A DNA stretch of 64,000 bases from Acanthochromis polyacanthus. Taxonomy: Eukaryota > Chordata > Actinopteri > Pomacentridae. The DNA is taken from positions 40,044,027-40,108,026 of the forward strand of contig NC_067123.1 in NCBI RefSeq assembly GCF_021347895.1, in the 5' to 3' direction. Of this stretch, positions 49,086 through 60,673 are shown piece after piece. Made by a program: the position numbers and the translations under genes. The notes beneath the pieces are model-generated. The model searched no databases and was not told the origin of the DNA. It saw only the letters and a list, made by a program, of their open reading frames with translations. The stretch's first letter is position 1, and every line of letters starts with the position of its first letter.

Positions 49086-50025
49086 CAGGGCTGTCCAACA
49101 TGAGGCCCGTGGGCCAAAAGCGGTCCTCCAGAGGGTCCAATCCGGCCCTCAGAGTGGAAAAATTACAGAGAAGACATTAACTGCAGATTGTAAATTAGTA
49201 AAACTATAAATTTAAAATCATTTCTAGAACATGACAAGTTGTTTGGATCAGAAAGTAAAATACTAGATTGTTCTTTTTGTCATTTTGTGTCTCATTTTTG
49301 TAATATTTTGTCTCGCTTTTTTATTCTTTTTGTCTGACTTTTTTCGCTTGTCTCATGCTTTTGTTGTTTTGCTTCCGTTTTCTGTGTCATTTCTGTAACT
49401 TTTATCCTGTTTTTATTGTTTGTCGTCTTTTTTGTCTTACTTTTGTCGTTTGTCTCGTGTTTTGTTGTATTTTTTCTCGTTTTTGGCATTTTTTGTCGTC
49501 ATTGTTTCATTTATGTAATTTTTTGTCTCGTTTTTGATTTTTATCCATTTTTGTTGTCGCTTTGCAACTTTTTTGTCTATTTTTTGTTTTGTTTCCCGTC
49601 GTTTGTCTAATTTTGTTGTCATTTTGTTTCTCACTTTTGTCATTTTGTGTCTCATTTTTGTGATATTTTGTGCTGTTTTTTGTCTTTTTTGTCTAACTTT
49701 TGTCATTTTGATCACAAAGTAAAACACTGTATCATTCAGGTCCAGGTGACTAAATGTTGTGTTTCTTTGTAGACACTCTGATGTGGAAGTTGTGATGTGG
49801 AAATGATAAACTGAGGATGAATGTGGATGAACTTGAATTTTTTTCTTCATAAATTTCAGGTTGTTCATGATGTTTTGCAAAAAAAAAAAAAAAAGGTAAT
49901 TCCTCAATTGTGACCATTTGTGTACAAAAACAAAGGAAAATTTTGGAGTTGTGGTTATTTTTGGTTATTAACTGGTGATCAAATTATGATCAGTGCAGCT
50001 CCTGATCTCTAATCAGTGTGACACC
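49086..50025. mobile_element. hAT-like CAGGGGTGTC family, long copy
   Basis: It starts CAGGGCTGTCCAACATGAGG and ends AATCAGTGTGACACCTC. The interior is an expanded, imperfect TTTGTCTCATTTTTGTAAT repeat (49260-49720) that yields meaningless T-rich or Lys-rich frames. No transposase. It lies in grin2d intron 1, about 90 bp upstream of exon 2. Confidence 0.75.
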
Positions 50026-50842
50026 TCTTTTTTTTCTCACTGAAGCTGCTTGTTTCTTTTCCAAATCCTAAATGAACGGCTGAACATGTAAGCAGCTCGT
50101 TTGAACATCGACACGCTGTTCCCAGTATTCAATATAACCTGAAGAGATTTTATTCTCTCAGCCTGTTAACAAATTTCTTTACAACTGGAGAAACTAAAAC
50201 CCTCCAAAGAGTTTAAGAGATGTAATGAAGTAATGAAATTTGGGGGTTCTTAGAAACGGGGCTGCTTGGCAATCAGTGCTCACAGAGATCCAATCAGAGT
50301 TAAGTCCTTGCTGAGGACTGGCATCCTGTCAGTAGAACAGTCTGTGTTCTACAACTTAAGCTGCTTCACACCACAGAAACAACAGATTAGCTGCTGGCTT
50401 ACGGTCCGCCTCAGCTCCTACAGGCCCGATGCTGACCTACTGCTGCAGAAAGAGACACGTTTTCGATGAATGCGTCGTTAATCAGGGTTTCTCCTCAGCT
50501 CAGCTTTCAAGAAAGACCTCCCGTCGTGTTCATGAGTTCAGAATAAACGCATGAAGTTCTACCTACAGTGATTTGACGATGGTTCAACGCTTGTTTTCTT
50601 GTTGCGATTCAGGGGAGCAAGCTGAAGCTAAGTGTAGCTGACAACCCAATTCTCACAGGGAAGCATTTGATATGCAAATGTGTTGCCGACAGGACCTGGA
50701 AATGAGACAGCAAGTGTTGTTTAAAAGAGTTAATGTCATTCCTGATCGAAGACATTCATAATAAGGCCCTTCCTGATGTGAAAACAAAGAGACAAGCAGA
50801 CACAGACTGGATAAAGAGATACATGCAGAATGTCTTCTTCCA

Positions 50843-50889
50843 GATGAATGAATGAATGAATGAATGAATGAATGAATGAATGAATGAAT
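50843..50889. repeat. (ATGA)n microsatellites
   Basis: About eleven ATGA units lie here, with a second shorter run at 50993-51013 and scattered ATGAATGA nearby (51038-51048). The complement gives spurious Phe-Ile-His-Ser repeats. Confidence 0.98.
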
Positions 50890-51223
50890 GGCTGAGAACA
50901 TAAATGAGAAGGACAGCATGCTGAGTGTTTGTTACCTCTGTGTTTGATCACAGGCAGCTCTCAAGTTCTTCTCCCACCCACAAGCCACACTATGAATGAA
51001 TGAATGAATGAATGATGAGCAGACTGCACAGTGCACATGAATGAATGAAAAGGCAGTCTGTAATTTCTGATGACCCAAACCATGACAGTACATGAATGAT
51101 CTGACAGAGCAAATGCATTTCACAGATTAAAAAAAAAACATGACAAACTCTCTGATCACAACAAATACTAGCCAGTTACACATTTTAATATGGTACAGTC
51201 TTAATTAACAGTTACATTTAAAC

Positions 51224-52317
51224 CAGGGGTGTCCAACATGAGGCCCGTGGGCCAAAAGCGGTCCTCCAGAGGGTCCAATCCGGCCCTCAAAGTGTAAAAA
51301 TTGCAGAGAAGAGAATTCCATGACAAGTTGTTTAATCGGAAAGTAAAATAGTAGATTCCTCGTTTTGTTGGTTTGTCTCTCATTTTTGTAATTTTTTGTG
51401 TTGTTTTTTGCAGTTTGTTGTCTTTTTTTGAATGAAATGCAGAATCTGCTTGATCTGCTTTTTTTGTCTGACTTTTGCCATCTGTCGCATGTTTATGTGT
51501 TTTTGCATCTTCTTTTTGGCAGTTTTTGTCTTGATTGGATCATTTCTGTCGATTTTTTTGTCTCATTTTGTCCATTTTGTTGTTGATTTGCCGCTTTTTC
51601 GTCGAAGTTTTTGCCTCTTTTTTGCTTTGTTTCCTGTTGCTTGTCTCATTTTTTGTTGTTTTGTTTCTTGCTTTTGTCATTTTATGTCTCATCTTTGAAA
51701 TATTTTGTCTTTTTTTGTCATTTTGATCATAAAGTAAAATACTATATTATCAGTTCCAGATGACTAAAATGTTGTGTTCCTTTGTAGACATTCTGATCTG
51801 GAAGTTGTAATGTGGAAATACTGAACAACAAAAACAAGATAAAGTATTACAAAAATGAGACACAAAATGACAAAAATGACAGAAACGACATGAAACAAAG
51901 CAAAAGAGACAAAAAATTAGGGACCAAAAACGACAAAAGCGAGACACAAAACGACAAAAATGTAGACAAAGAACACAAGCGAGACAAAAATACACAAAAA
52001 ACAACAAATTTAAAACAAAACAGCAAAGACTTGAGACAAACAACAAAAGTCACACAAAAAAGAGGAAAAAAAAACAAGAAAAATAAGAAAATATTACAAA
52101 AATGAGACACAAAATGGCAAAAGAACAAAGAACAATCTAATATTTTACTTTATCACCAAAACAACTCGTCATGGTCTAGAAATTATTTTAAATTTATAGT
52201 TTTACTAATTTACAATCTGCAGTTAATGTCTTCTCTGTAATTTTTACACTTTGAGGGCCGGATTGGACCCTCTGGAGGACCACTTTTGGACCACGGGCCT
52301 CATGTTGGACACCCCTG
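51224..52317. mobile_element. Fold-back pair of hAT-like elements
   Basis: A left arm beginning CAGGGGTGTCCAACATGAGG runs to about 51800. It is followed directly by the reverse-complement arm, which ends CATGTTGGACACCCCTG at 52317. The two arms meet around TGTAGACATTCTGATCTGGA (about 51785). Both outer ends are the same (left) terminus, so this is a head-to-head palindromic arrangement and not a normal left-right element. Confidence 0.75.
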
Positions 52318-53156
52318 AATGCGGCACTGTTCCTAACTTGCAGAAGTAAGGACCGCTTGAGAGATTTTTTATCGCCCACATTATGGGTGCATGATTGAAT
52401 AAAAGCATGCTCACATTCTACTTAATTAATCAATAACTGATGGTTGCACATGTCAAGGAAATTATGCAAATTTATAACACTGGTGTGGCAGCGGATGATT
52501 GGAGGCATCAATCAGTCAGAAATGTCTGAGGACAGCCCTACTGCGAGCTGTTTAAATGTTGTTAGTCTACTTTTGTTCAGTAATTATAAGAAGCACGCAT
52601 ATTCAAACAGCATTTAAAGCGACAGTTTCATTATTAAAGTGTGATGAGCATTTTCAAATGAGTTGTAAATACCTACACACTCTGAAGGTTTTCTGTTCTC
52701 ACTTTTAGACCAGTCAACCAGTCTAAATTAAACTTTCCATCTGACTGACTGAGGAATTAATCATGAGGAACGTCCCTAATGGGCAGATGTGAGAACTCAT
52801 GCAGGATTTGTGCTTCTTTTGTCACCATGCGACAATAGAAGTGCTTTTGAGGAAAGACTGTCGAGAAATGTGCACAGTTACCCTCATTTATTTCATTAAA
52901 TCAGTCATTTGAATGCTATGAATCCTCATTAACCCTCATTATTGTTATCAAACGTACACTGAGTGCGCTTCCTTCCTCATAAAAGCTTCTCAAAGTTGGA
53001 ACCCAGTATCCATACATATAAGTTAGCAGTCTTTTTCTTTGCATTTGTTAACACATCGCCGTATATCTTTGACGATAGTTTCACCCACATGCATATCCAG
53101 AGGCCCTTGTGTGGATGAATGAGCTGAAGAAAATGGAGACTGATGCACAATAGCAG

Positions 53157-53679
53157 TAGCCTAACCCTGCTAGACCCATGTTCTGAAGACACAAGGGTCT
53201 AGGCACGCTCGACAGGGAGGGAGGCGGGCTAAAAGGTTGTCATACAACCAATCAGCGCAACGAATAGGCTCCTAGAGCGCCGGAAATCAGAGGATGCGGG
53301 AGTTCGGTGAAGCCTTATTTATACAGTCAATGGGTGAAGCTCAAGTATATTACAGACATGTTAACAGAAAGATTATTCAGAGTCGGTGCTAATGGAGCTC
53401 AACGACTGCTGTCGTTTTTGTTGTCGACCCTGGCAGAGAATTAAATTCGTTGCCGTGGGTTGTCTAGCGCGGCTAGGCTAGTTGTTTCCGGTTGTTTCTG
53501 TCAGAATCGTCGCGCCTCTGTCGTCACTTAGTTAAGCCCGCCTTCTGACTCTACACTTCATGGTGATTGGTCCGGCCAGTTTTAGGAGAATCCAGCCTCG
53601 AGCCTTATGGAGGGTAACTAGACCCACCCTGGCAGAGAATTAAATTCGTTGCCGTGGGTTGACTAGCGCGGCTAGGGTA
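53157..53679. mobile_element. 9-bp-TSD inverted-repeat element, copy E (523 bp)
   Basis: It is flanked by perfect 9-bp repeats CAATAGCAG (53148-53156 and 53680-53688). The left end has mutated to TAGCCTAACCCTGCTAGA and the right end to GCGCGGCTAGGGTA. Like copy B it has an internal right-terminus module (around 53460-53481), showing that the composite structure is a heritable subfamily and not a local accident. It lies in grin2d intron 1. Confidence 0.92.
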
Positions 53680-53844
53680 CAATAGCAGAACAGAAATGTT
53701 TTTTTGTACGTTTAACAGTATGGGTTCATCCCAGAATTCTTTTTTTGCACTGTACCACATTGTAGAAGGATTTCTGAACTGGTTTTTAGGCAGAACATGA
53801 TGACCACCTGCCTCATATTGTATTGAACCCCCTTAGATGGTCTA

Positions 53845-54575
53845 AAACAGGGTGTCCCATGGATTCTGGCACCAGGATGTTTGCAGAGGATCCTTTGGGT
53901 GCTCTGGGTTGTGCAGTGGAGCCTCTGGGAATACAGCTTGTTCCACTGCATCCTGTTGATGCTTGATCAGAATGGGGTCCAGGGTTCTCACCAGGATTTT
54001 TTTTACAGCGTAACGGCAGGTCCTCCCGCACACGCAGTAGCCTTCATTAAATCTTGCGAGCAGCCGGCCCAGATGTCAGCCAATGAGCGTCACGCAGATG
54101 CTCCAAATGCTCGTGATTTAGGTCACTATTCACCATACATGGCATCACGGAAACAACCGAGACATGCTAATTGTAACCCCGAGATTGGAAGCGACTCTTA
54201 ATCTTAGACGGGAACGGGTCAATCGACAGGAAAGTACGGCTGAGGTGGGGAGACATAAATTAACCTAAATAGGCACTCAGTCAATAAAAACAAACGCACA
54301 TGGCGTTATCTGTCAAAATAACAGCGTAGCGGCCCTAATCACAGCGTAATCTTTTAAACTGACAGTGTAACGGCCCGTTACGCTGAGCGCTGTCGAGAAA
54401 CCTGGGGTCTAGGAAGTTTGGAGGTTAAATAACGGCTTGGGCGATTGTCAAGTTCCTCTAGATGTTCCTGATAGTTTAATGTTTTTGTGATGTGGTCAGG
54501 TGCATTTACCAGAAGGAGGAGGCCAGTGACATTTGGAATTGCCATTTGTGTGAGGGAGTTTGCTCTGGGACAATG
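53845..54575. mobile_element. Degraded Tc1-type remnant (interrupted)
   Basis: Resembles the 24.8-kb patch: both have GATCCTTTGGGT, a TGT(G)GCAGTGGA/GGGTGGAAC block, TTGTTCC-(A/G)-TGCA and GGAAGTTTGGAGG/AAAGTTTGGAGG. All frames are broken. Identification is by resemblance between the two patches and to a familiar fish Tc1 family. Confidence 0.5.
53981..54403. mobile_element. Small TIR insertion inside a Tc1-like remnant
   Basis: It begins AGGGTTCTC and ends GAGAAACCT, a 9-bp inverted repeat with one mismatch. GGGGTCC and GGGGTCT flank it. The interrupted host sequence (about 53845-53980 continuing at 54404-54570) reads through as one degraded Tc1-type transposase segment. CAGCGTAACGG motifs recur inside. 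Probably hAT-type; inference. Confidence 0.6.
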
Positions 54576-54579
54576 TTCA

Positions 54580-55262
54580 GGGTCAGTATATAACTATGGG
54601 ACTTTTTGTATCATAGTCGACATTTTTGCTGTTTTCAGGCCTAAAACCAACATGGCCGCCTATAACCAAACACCACATGGCATTTTAGAGAAAGATTCTT
54701 CTAAATATTATACATACAACTGGGTAAAATGTAAAGTTATTTCTAAAGATATTGTAGGAAACCTGTTGACTACTTTATATGAAATAAGTCAGAAAGCCTT
54801 GGAGTCTTCTAGTCTTTTCTTCAGGAGGAAATGACATCATGTGGAGCAGGTCATGTGATCTGGAATTAACACACTTCCTGGAGAGGAGTTTTTGGAACGG
54901 GGAACTTAGTGGAAAGTGATTTAATTTGTTGCTTTCCATATAAAATTTGATATATTGCCCTAAAACAAATATCTGTCATGATTATCTCAACTTAATATAA
55001 AGAACAAAATCCAAACTGTTTCTGAATCAGCTCATTTTATTATTGTTTAGCTCATTAGAAGGTGGTTGGTGTTAAATTCAGACGGTTATTTAGTTGATAT
55101 TTGAGTGAAATCCAGTCATTTTTTATTAATAAGTGATTGTTTCCATAATAAATAATTTGTAAAGGTACGATCACAATGAACATAAAAACTTTTTTTTTTT
55201 TTACTTTTAATAAAAATGTATGCAAGATTTATCCTATGGACTTTAAAAGTCCTAAGACTCAT
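54580..55262. mobile_element. GGGTCAGTATATA family, copy 4
   Basis: It begins GGGTCAGTATATAACTATGG. It matches copy 2 almost throughout, including ACATGGCCGCCTATAACCAA and GAGCAGGTCATGTGATCTGG. The right end decays near TGGACTTTAAAAGTCCTAAG. Short open frames inside are by chance. Confidence 0.65.
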
Positions 55263-55426
55263 CAACATGGACACCAAAATATTAGATCTTCCAGCAGAAC
55301 ACCACATAGAACCAATATGATGAACGTTCTTCATGTCCCTGTGGGTGGTGGTACTGTTGTGTCTGGTGGGGGGGTTTGGGTCATCAGAGGGTGTATGTGT
55401 CAGTGAGGGTGGTGCTGGGGGGATAC

Positions 55427-55930
55427 CTGCAGGGGTGTGGTGGCCAGTAGCTCACACAGCTGCAGCAGCAGGGTGCCCGGGCTGCTCTCGTTCACAGCCA
55501 GGTAGATGACGTTGGCCTGTCCCGACGGCGTCATCACCGTCTCCCCCACGAGCGCCGCCAGCGACAGGTAGGCCGGGGAGGAGGAGAAGGAGGCCATAGC
55601 AGCCGCTCCTGCCAACGAAGCTGTATCCGTTACTCCCCTCCCCCTGTCTCCTCCTCCTCTTTCTCTTTCTCCTCCTCCTCCTCCTCCTCCTCCTCCACCC
55701 GGACCGTTTCCCAGACCGGACCCCAGCCCTGGCTCGCCGACCCCCGCGCCTCCCACTACCGCCGTCTCCGGGAGCAGGGAGGAGCCCGAGTGGACTACGG
55801 CGATGTTGACGCCACCCGAGTCCCTCTCTCTCTCCCGGGGCCGGAGCAGTAGGGGGGGCGAGGGGCGCGCGGGCCCCGTGCAGGCCAGGACAGCCAATAG
55901 CAGTGAGAGGGCGGGCCTTGGGGCCACCAT
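55427..55930 (-). CDS. grin2d: GluN2D-type NMDA receptor subunit, coding exon 1
   Basis: This exon encodes 168 residues, from the chosen start ATG (complement of 55928-55930) to a GT donor (complement of 55425-55426), ending in phase 0 after Leu-Gln. The chosen Met is followed by a hydrophobic signal peptide (ALSLLLAVLACTG), as expected for a type I receptor subunit. The N-terminal domain then begins with VNIAVVHSG, matching the first beta strand of GluN2 ATDs, and closes with LLLQLCELLATTPLQ, matching the LxLQLCDLLS segment of GluN2D. Between them lies a long Gly/Ala/Ser-rich stretch (roughly residues 50-110), including about ten consecutive Gly from a GGA repeat, which mammalian GluN2D as I know it does not have in this form. 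An Asn-Glu-Ser sequon precedes the last helix. Two in-frame facts complicate the start: an upstream in-frame ATG exists at 56092, and the first ATG has C at -3 but G at +4. The subunit would bind glutamate and form a Ca-permeable synaptic channel with GluN1. Confidence 0.85.
55662..55696. repeat. (CTC)n trinucleotide run within grin2d exon 1
   Basis: TCCTCC repeats on the plus strand read as GGA on the minus strand. They encode the uninterrupted Gly run of the amino-terminal domain insertion and are likely length-polymorphic. Confidence 0.95.
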
Positions 55931-56126
55931 GGGGTAAAAGGAGGGCCAGTGGCAGCTGTCGGATGGGGGTTTTTTGGCAGGTGAGGCGGGTGAGCGGGGT
56001 TTTGGGGGGACAGTGGGTGACGTCTCTTGGGGTGAGGAGGGATGGGGGGTGAGGAGGGGAAGGTGGTGGTGGTGGGGGGGTAGGCGGCTCACAGTGCTTC
56101 ACCTGATGAGCAGAGGAGACCCTGGA
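55931..56126 (-). other. 5' leader of the grin2d coding exon 1, with upstream ATGs
   Basis: Reading the minus strand upstream of the start codon, the same GC-rich block continues to a good acceptor-like CCTCTCCAG whose last G is at about 56127, so the coding exon may begin near 56126 with 5' UTR exons further upstream. It contains Pro/His-rich coding potential in two frames. An in-frame ATG at 56092 would add 54 residues before the signal peptide. An out-of-frame ATG at 56102 opens a 216-codon frame overlapping exon 1. The signal peptide makes the downstream ATG the likely initiator. No promoter motif could be assigned. Confidence 0.4.
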
Positions 56127-56704
56127 GAGGACAGAAGAGAGGAGATAAAAACTGTCAGCTCTTATACATCTTCTCTAAGCAGAAAACGAGTCTCAGAGTG
56201 TCTTATCCGTCTCTGTTGTGTATTTATCCATCTCAAGTGGGACGCTTGATTTATGTGGGCGTTACGAAGTGCTTATTCCACAGTAAACAATGCAAATAAG
56301 TGACACACTACACCTACTCATCCCTGCACTTATTGCTCCCACAAGTCTGAAAACACCAAAAGGAAGAAACTGCACATTCTCCTAACGCTGTTTACCTTCC
56401 TAACAGGGAAATCTCACCGACATTCAGGATTAAACAGGACAAAAGTTAACAGATAAGGAGTGGAAGGCAAAAACTGCAGCGTGATTATTGTTGGATCAGT
56501 GGAGATGCTGTCTAAATCAAAATGAAAATGTTTTAAATTCATTGATGATTTTCCAAATATTAGAAGGGTCTAAGTCTGAAGAGGAGCACGGCGCCTTGTA
56601 CACCTGGGTAACAAAATTAAACTGCAGAAAAACTCATTAAAACACCAAAAAAGAGAGTATTGATTCCTGTGGGTGCTCTGAACATGAGGTGCTTTACTTT
56701 ACAT

Positions 56705-57528
56705 CAGGGGTGTCAAACTCATTTTAGTTCATCTCAAGTGGGTCGAACCAGTAAAACCAGCGCACAACAAGCTAAAGAATAACGACAACTCCAAATTCTT
56801 CATTTTTTTATAGTGCAAATAATACATTCTCAAAATGTTCACACTTAAGGTCAGACAAAAAAAATACAAAAAAATACAAAAATGAGACCAAAAATTACAA
56901 ATGAGATGCAAAATGACCAAAAAAGAGACAAACAACATGAAATAAGACAAAAAAAAGAGACAAGACATTTGACCCAAAAAAAATCACAAATTGACAAAAA
57001 ATGGACAAACGACACAAACTACAAAAGAACGAATGAAGCAAAACACAAAATGACAAAAATGAGACAAAAAGGAAACACAAACAGAAAAAAAATGAAGCAA
57101 AAAGAGACAAAAAAGACGAACAACTGAGACAAAAAATGTTACAAATAAGACCAAAAATGACAAAACCAGCAACAAAATGACAAAAAGCAAGCAAAGAACA
57201 CAGGCGAGACAAAAAATACACAAAATGACACAAAGGAGAGGTAAAAACAAAAACACGAGACAAACGACAAAAGTAAGACAAGAAAAGTCCCCAAAAAAAC
57301 CAGACAAAATATTACAAAAATGAGACACAAAACGACAAAAGAACAATCTAGTATTTTACTTTCTGATCCAAACAGCTTGTCATGGTCTAGAAATGATTCT
57401 AAATTTATAGTTTTACTAATTTACTATCTGCAGTTAATGTCTTCTCTGTAATTTTTACACTTTGAGGACCGGATTGGACCCTCTGGAGGACCACTTTTGG
57501 ACCACGGGCCTCATGTTGGACACCCCTG
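56705..57528. mobile_element. hAT-like CAGGGGTGTC family, complete copy (reverse)
   Basis: It starts CAGGGGTGTCAAACTCAT and ends CATGTTGGACACCCCTG. The 824-bp element has the family's AAAATGAGACAAAAA-type interior. No convincing TSD remains. Confidence 0.8.
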
Positions 57529-58764
57529 AACTTATAGTTGCTCACAGTGTTTATTGTGTGGGTTTTTAAGTGACTGTACTCTGAACTAAACTATTTCCTT
57601 TGAGGAAAAATCACTAACTGTGAATCCATCAACTCACTGTTATTCATATTTGACATTTAAAGAGTGGACGTGCTCTCCGGTCTGTTCCAACATCGTATCG
57701 ATTGGAAATAATCAAGCTGAAAGATAATCAATACTGTGATCTGATACATATTTGCAGGAGAAATGAAAATCTTGATGTTTAAATGTAGCAAACTCAAAAA
57801 GCCGTGGTTTGTTTGACACAAAGCGTTAACGTGCTACCTGCTGCTGGCTGTTACTGAGCTGCTCTTAATTAACTCGCCTGCATGTCCATGTGCAGTCTGC
57901 ACGCAGATTTTTTTTTTTTTTGCAGCCTCCATATGTGTGGATAAACAAAGCCTCACTGTATAATGAAGCCATCACCTTCCACAGACTTTAAGTTGAACTT
58001 GTCCCCTGGTTCGTCTCAGCTGAACGTGACTGGCATTCAGATTTAAATCCTGGCTGTTCTTTATTTTTGCTTCACTTCGACGTCAATCTCTGTATGTAAT
58101 GGAGATCATTTTATTTTCTCTCTCAATTTAAATTCCGGCAAAGTAAAATACCTCAAAATAAATATACTTTGACAAAATCACTGCTTTTAGAGAACAAAAA
58201 AAAAATACTATATTGAAGAGAAGAGATTTATTGTAGGAATGAAAGTAGCCATATCACAATAAAAATACTCTCTTACATGTCAAAGTATCATACACTGTAC
58301 CAGACTATAATAATAATAATACATCAAATTTATACAGCACTTTTTAGGACACTCAGAGACGCTTTACAAGACAGACAGATAAGCAGACACATTAAGCAAA
58401 AGCCAGTTCAAACAAATGGGTTTTTAGAAGGATTTTGAAAGTTTCTGATGGGTGGTGGGAGTGAGCAGCGGAGCTGATTTTCCTTCCATGACTTCACTTA
58501 TCGCACAAAAATGATTTTTTTGTCATGATTCAGTATGTTGGGATAAAGTCCTAATCTGCTGTAAAGTAACCGAAGCCACCATAGAAGAAGCAGACTATTT
58601 AAAAAGTGCTGTATTTCCCTCAGAAATGTAAGCAAGTCGAAGCAGAAATAATTGAAGTAAAATACTGCTGGTCTCAAGTATTCAGATGTGGTGCGTTTAC
58701 ATGTAGGAGAAACATCTAGTGGACACACAGCATTAAGTAGGTCATGTTAAATACAATCCAGAAA
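57529..58764. other. No gene; retrotransposon-like tail
   Basis: TATACAGCACTTTTTAGGAC and CGCTTTACAAGACAGACAG (58333-58380) with a preceding (TAA)n resemble a common fish SINE/LINE 3' part. The rest is unassigned and lies upstream of grin2d exon 1. Confidence 0.45.
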
Positions 58765-59326
58765 TAGCCTAGCCGCGCTAGACAACCCACGGCAACGAAT
58801 TTAATTCTCTGCCAGGGTGGGTCTAGTTACCCTCCATAAGGCTCGAGGCTGGATGCTCCTAAAACTGGCCGGACCAATCACCATGAAGTGTAGAGTCAGA
58901 AGGCGGGCGTAACTAAGTGACGACAGAGGCGCGACGATTCTGACAGAAACAACCGGAAACAACTAGCCTAGCCGCGCTAGACAACCCACGGCAACGAATT
59001 TAATTCTCTGCCAGGGTCGACAACAAAAACGACAACAGTCGTTGAGCTCCATTAGCACCGACTCTGAATAATCTTTCTGTTAACATGTCTGTAATATACT
59101 TGAGCTTCACCCATTGACTGTATAAATAAGGCTTCACTGAACTCCCGCATCCTCTGATTTCCGGCGCTCTAGGAACTCCGTCAGCCTACTCGTTGCGCTG
59201 ATTGGTTGTATACCTACCCAATTGCTGCAGAGTGATTTGATAGACAACCTTTTAGCCCGCCTCCCTCCCTGCCGAGGGTAACTAGATCCTTGTGTCTTCA
59301 GAGCTGGGTCTAGCGCGGCTTGGCTA
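58765..59326. mobile_element. 9-bp-TSD inverted-repeat element, copy F (562 bp)
   Basis: It is flanked by perfect 9-bp repeats ATCCAGAAA (58756-58764 and 59327-59335). It is inverted relative to B and E and has the same composite structure, with an internal TAGCCTAGCCGCGCTAGA terminus at about 58965. It lies upstream of the recognised grin2d exons. Confidence 0.93.
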
Positions 59327-60673
59327 ATCCAGAAATTGACCCGTGTTCAATTTTCATTTTTGGGTGTCGCCATCTTTCCCTCTGGTTACCTCACCTCAGT
59401 GATTTTAGCATTTTTCTAAAACAGTCGTGTCTGTTTTGAGCTTAAAACTTCCACTGACTTAGACATTTGGTGATAACGTATCGATAATTCTGCTCATTAA
59501 TTCTACTGTAACTGGGAAAATGTGATCCCAGCCACTAAAGTAAATCATCATTCATGAAAAGGAAGAATGTTGGGGGATCACGAAAAGAAATTACAGCTTC
59601 CAAAAGATCCGAGTGTCTTTCTGAAAGGGATCGAGCAGCAGAAGCTGGAGTCGATGTCTAAAATCCTTCAAATGCAGCTTAGAGTGTCTATACAGTCCTC
59701 TCCTGCTGCAGCAGTTATTCATGGAAGGATTTCATCAAACACTGATGGAGCTGCAGTGATTAAGAGCAAAGATGATGCATCCAGTAAACCCGTCTTACTA
59801 CCGTGTGATACGCTGCCAGCCAAAAGAAACTTCCTCCAGACCTCGGTGACACACTGACACTGGCATTCAAAGCTGTACTTTTCTTTAAAGTTCCTCCACA
59901 CACGCAGAAATGCCAGGATGAAGCATTTAAAACGCCTCTGCTCTGCTCCGTCTCTCTCCTGCTAATGTTTTTCTGCATTTCAGGGTCACTGAATAAAATG
60001 AACGCCAGAAAACAAGCAGCTACCAAAGATGTCATTTCCTTAGTTAGGAGAAAACAGCGCCTTCCATCTCCCGCTCCCGATTTAAAGGATGTCAAAGCTC
60101 TTGTAATACAGAAACAAATGAGTCTGTAAAAGTGTACAGCCGTTTTTAAAATACTACAGCATTACAGTAAGTTGCGCTGCCTTTTTCTGCAGCATCTCAG
60201 AATCTCATTAATTGTTGAGTAAAGCCGAAGTACATGGGTTTGATATGTACACAATGATCCCAAGGCTCAAAAAACTTGTACTGCACTCTGCATGCAATAT
60301 GTATGAGTACTTTATCACTCCGAATCGCTCCAAGAATCCCAGAAGATAAACAGACGCAGGCTGGATGTGGTACAAAGGTGTGAGCGAATCATTTTCTTGT
60401 GCATTAACAGCACAGACGACCAAAATGAGAAACAGTCTGCGGCCATTTCTCACTTTACTAAGGCTGAGGAATGTGTTTGAATAGATTTTACAGCGCTCAC
60501 CTTGAGGAAATCATCAGCTCCATCACTGTTTAACGAGGTTTGTTTTGGATAGTGGGCTGTTTATGCTGTGTGGCAGCATAATGCAGTATTTTAGCAGCGG
60601 AGGGATTTCCAGTTTCAGTGCAACTCCACTGCTGTGTAAAAAAAAGGGTCATGAAGAAAAGCTCAGTTTAGAA

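Noticed and set aside
50653..50951. His-Ser-Phe-Ile repeat ORFs
   Set aside because: Produced by the (ATGA)n microsatellite.
51812..52105. Lys/Asn/Asp-rich and Phe/Cys-rich ORFs in several places
   Set aside because: All lie in the T-rich simple-sequence interior of the CAGGGGTGTC hAT family and its complement.
55452..56102. 216-codon Pro/Arg-rich ORF as a real protein
   Set aside because: It overlaps grin2d exon 1 out of frame in very GC-rich DNA; low-complexity, no family resemblance. Kept only as a possible upstream frame.
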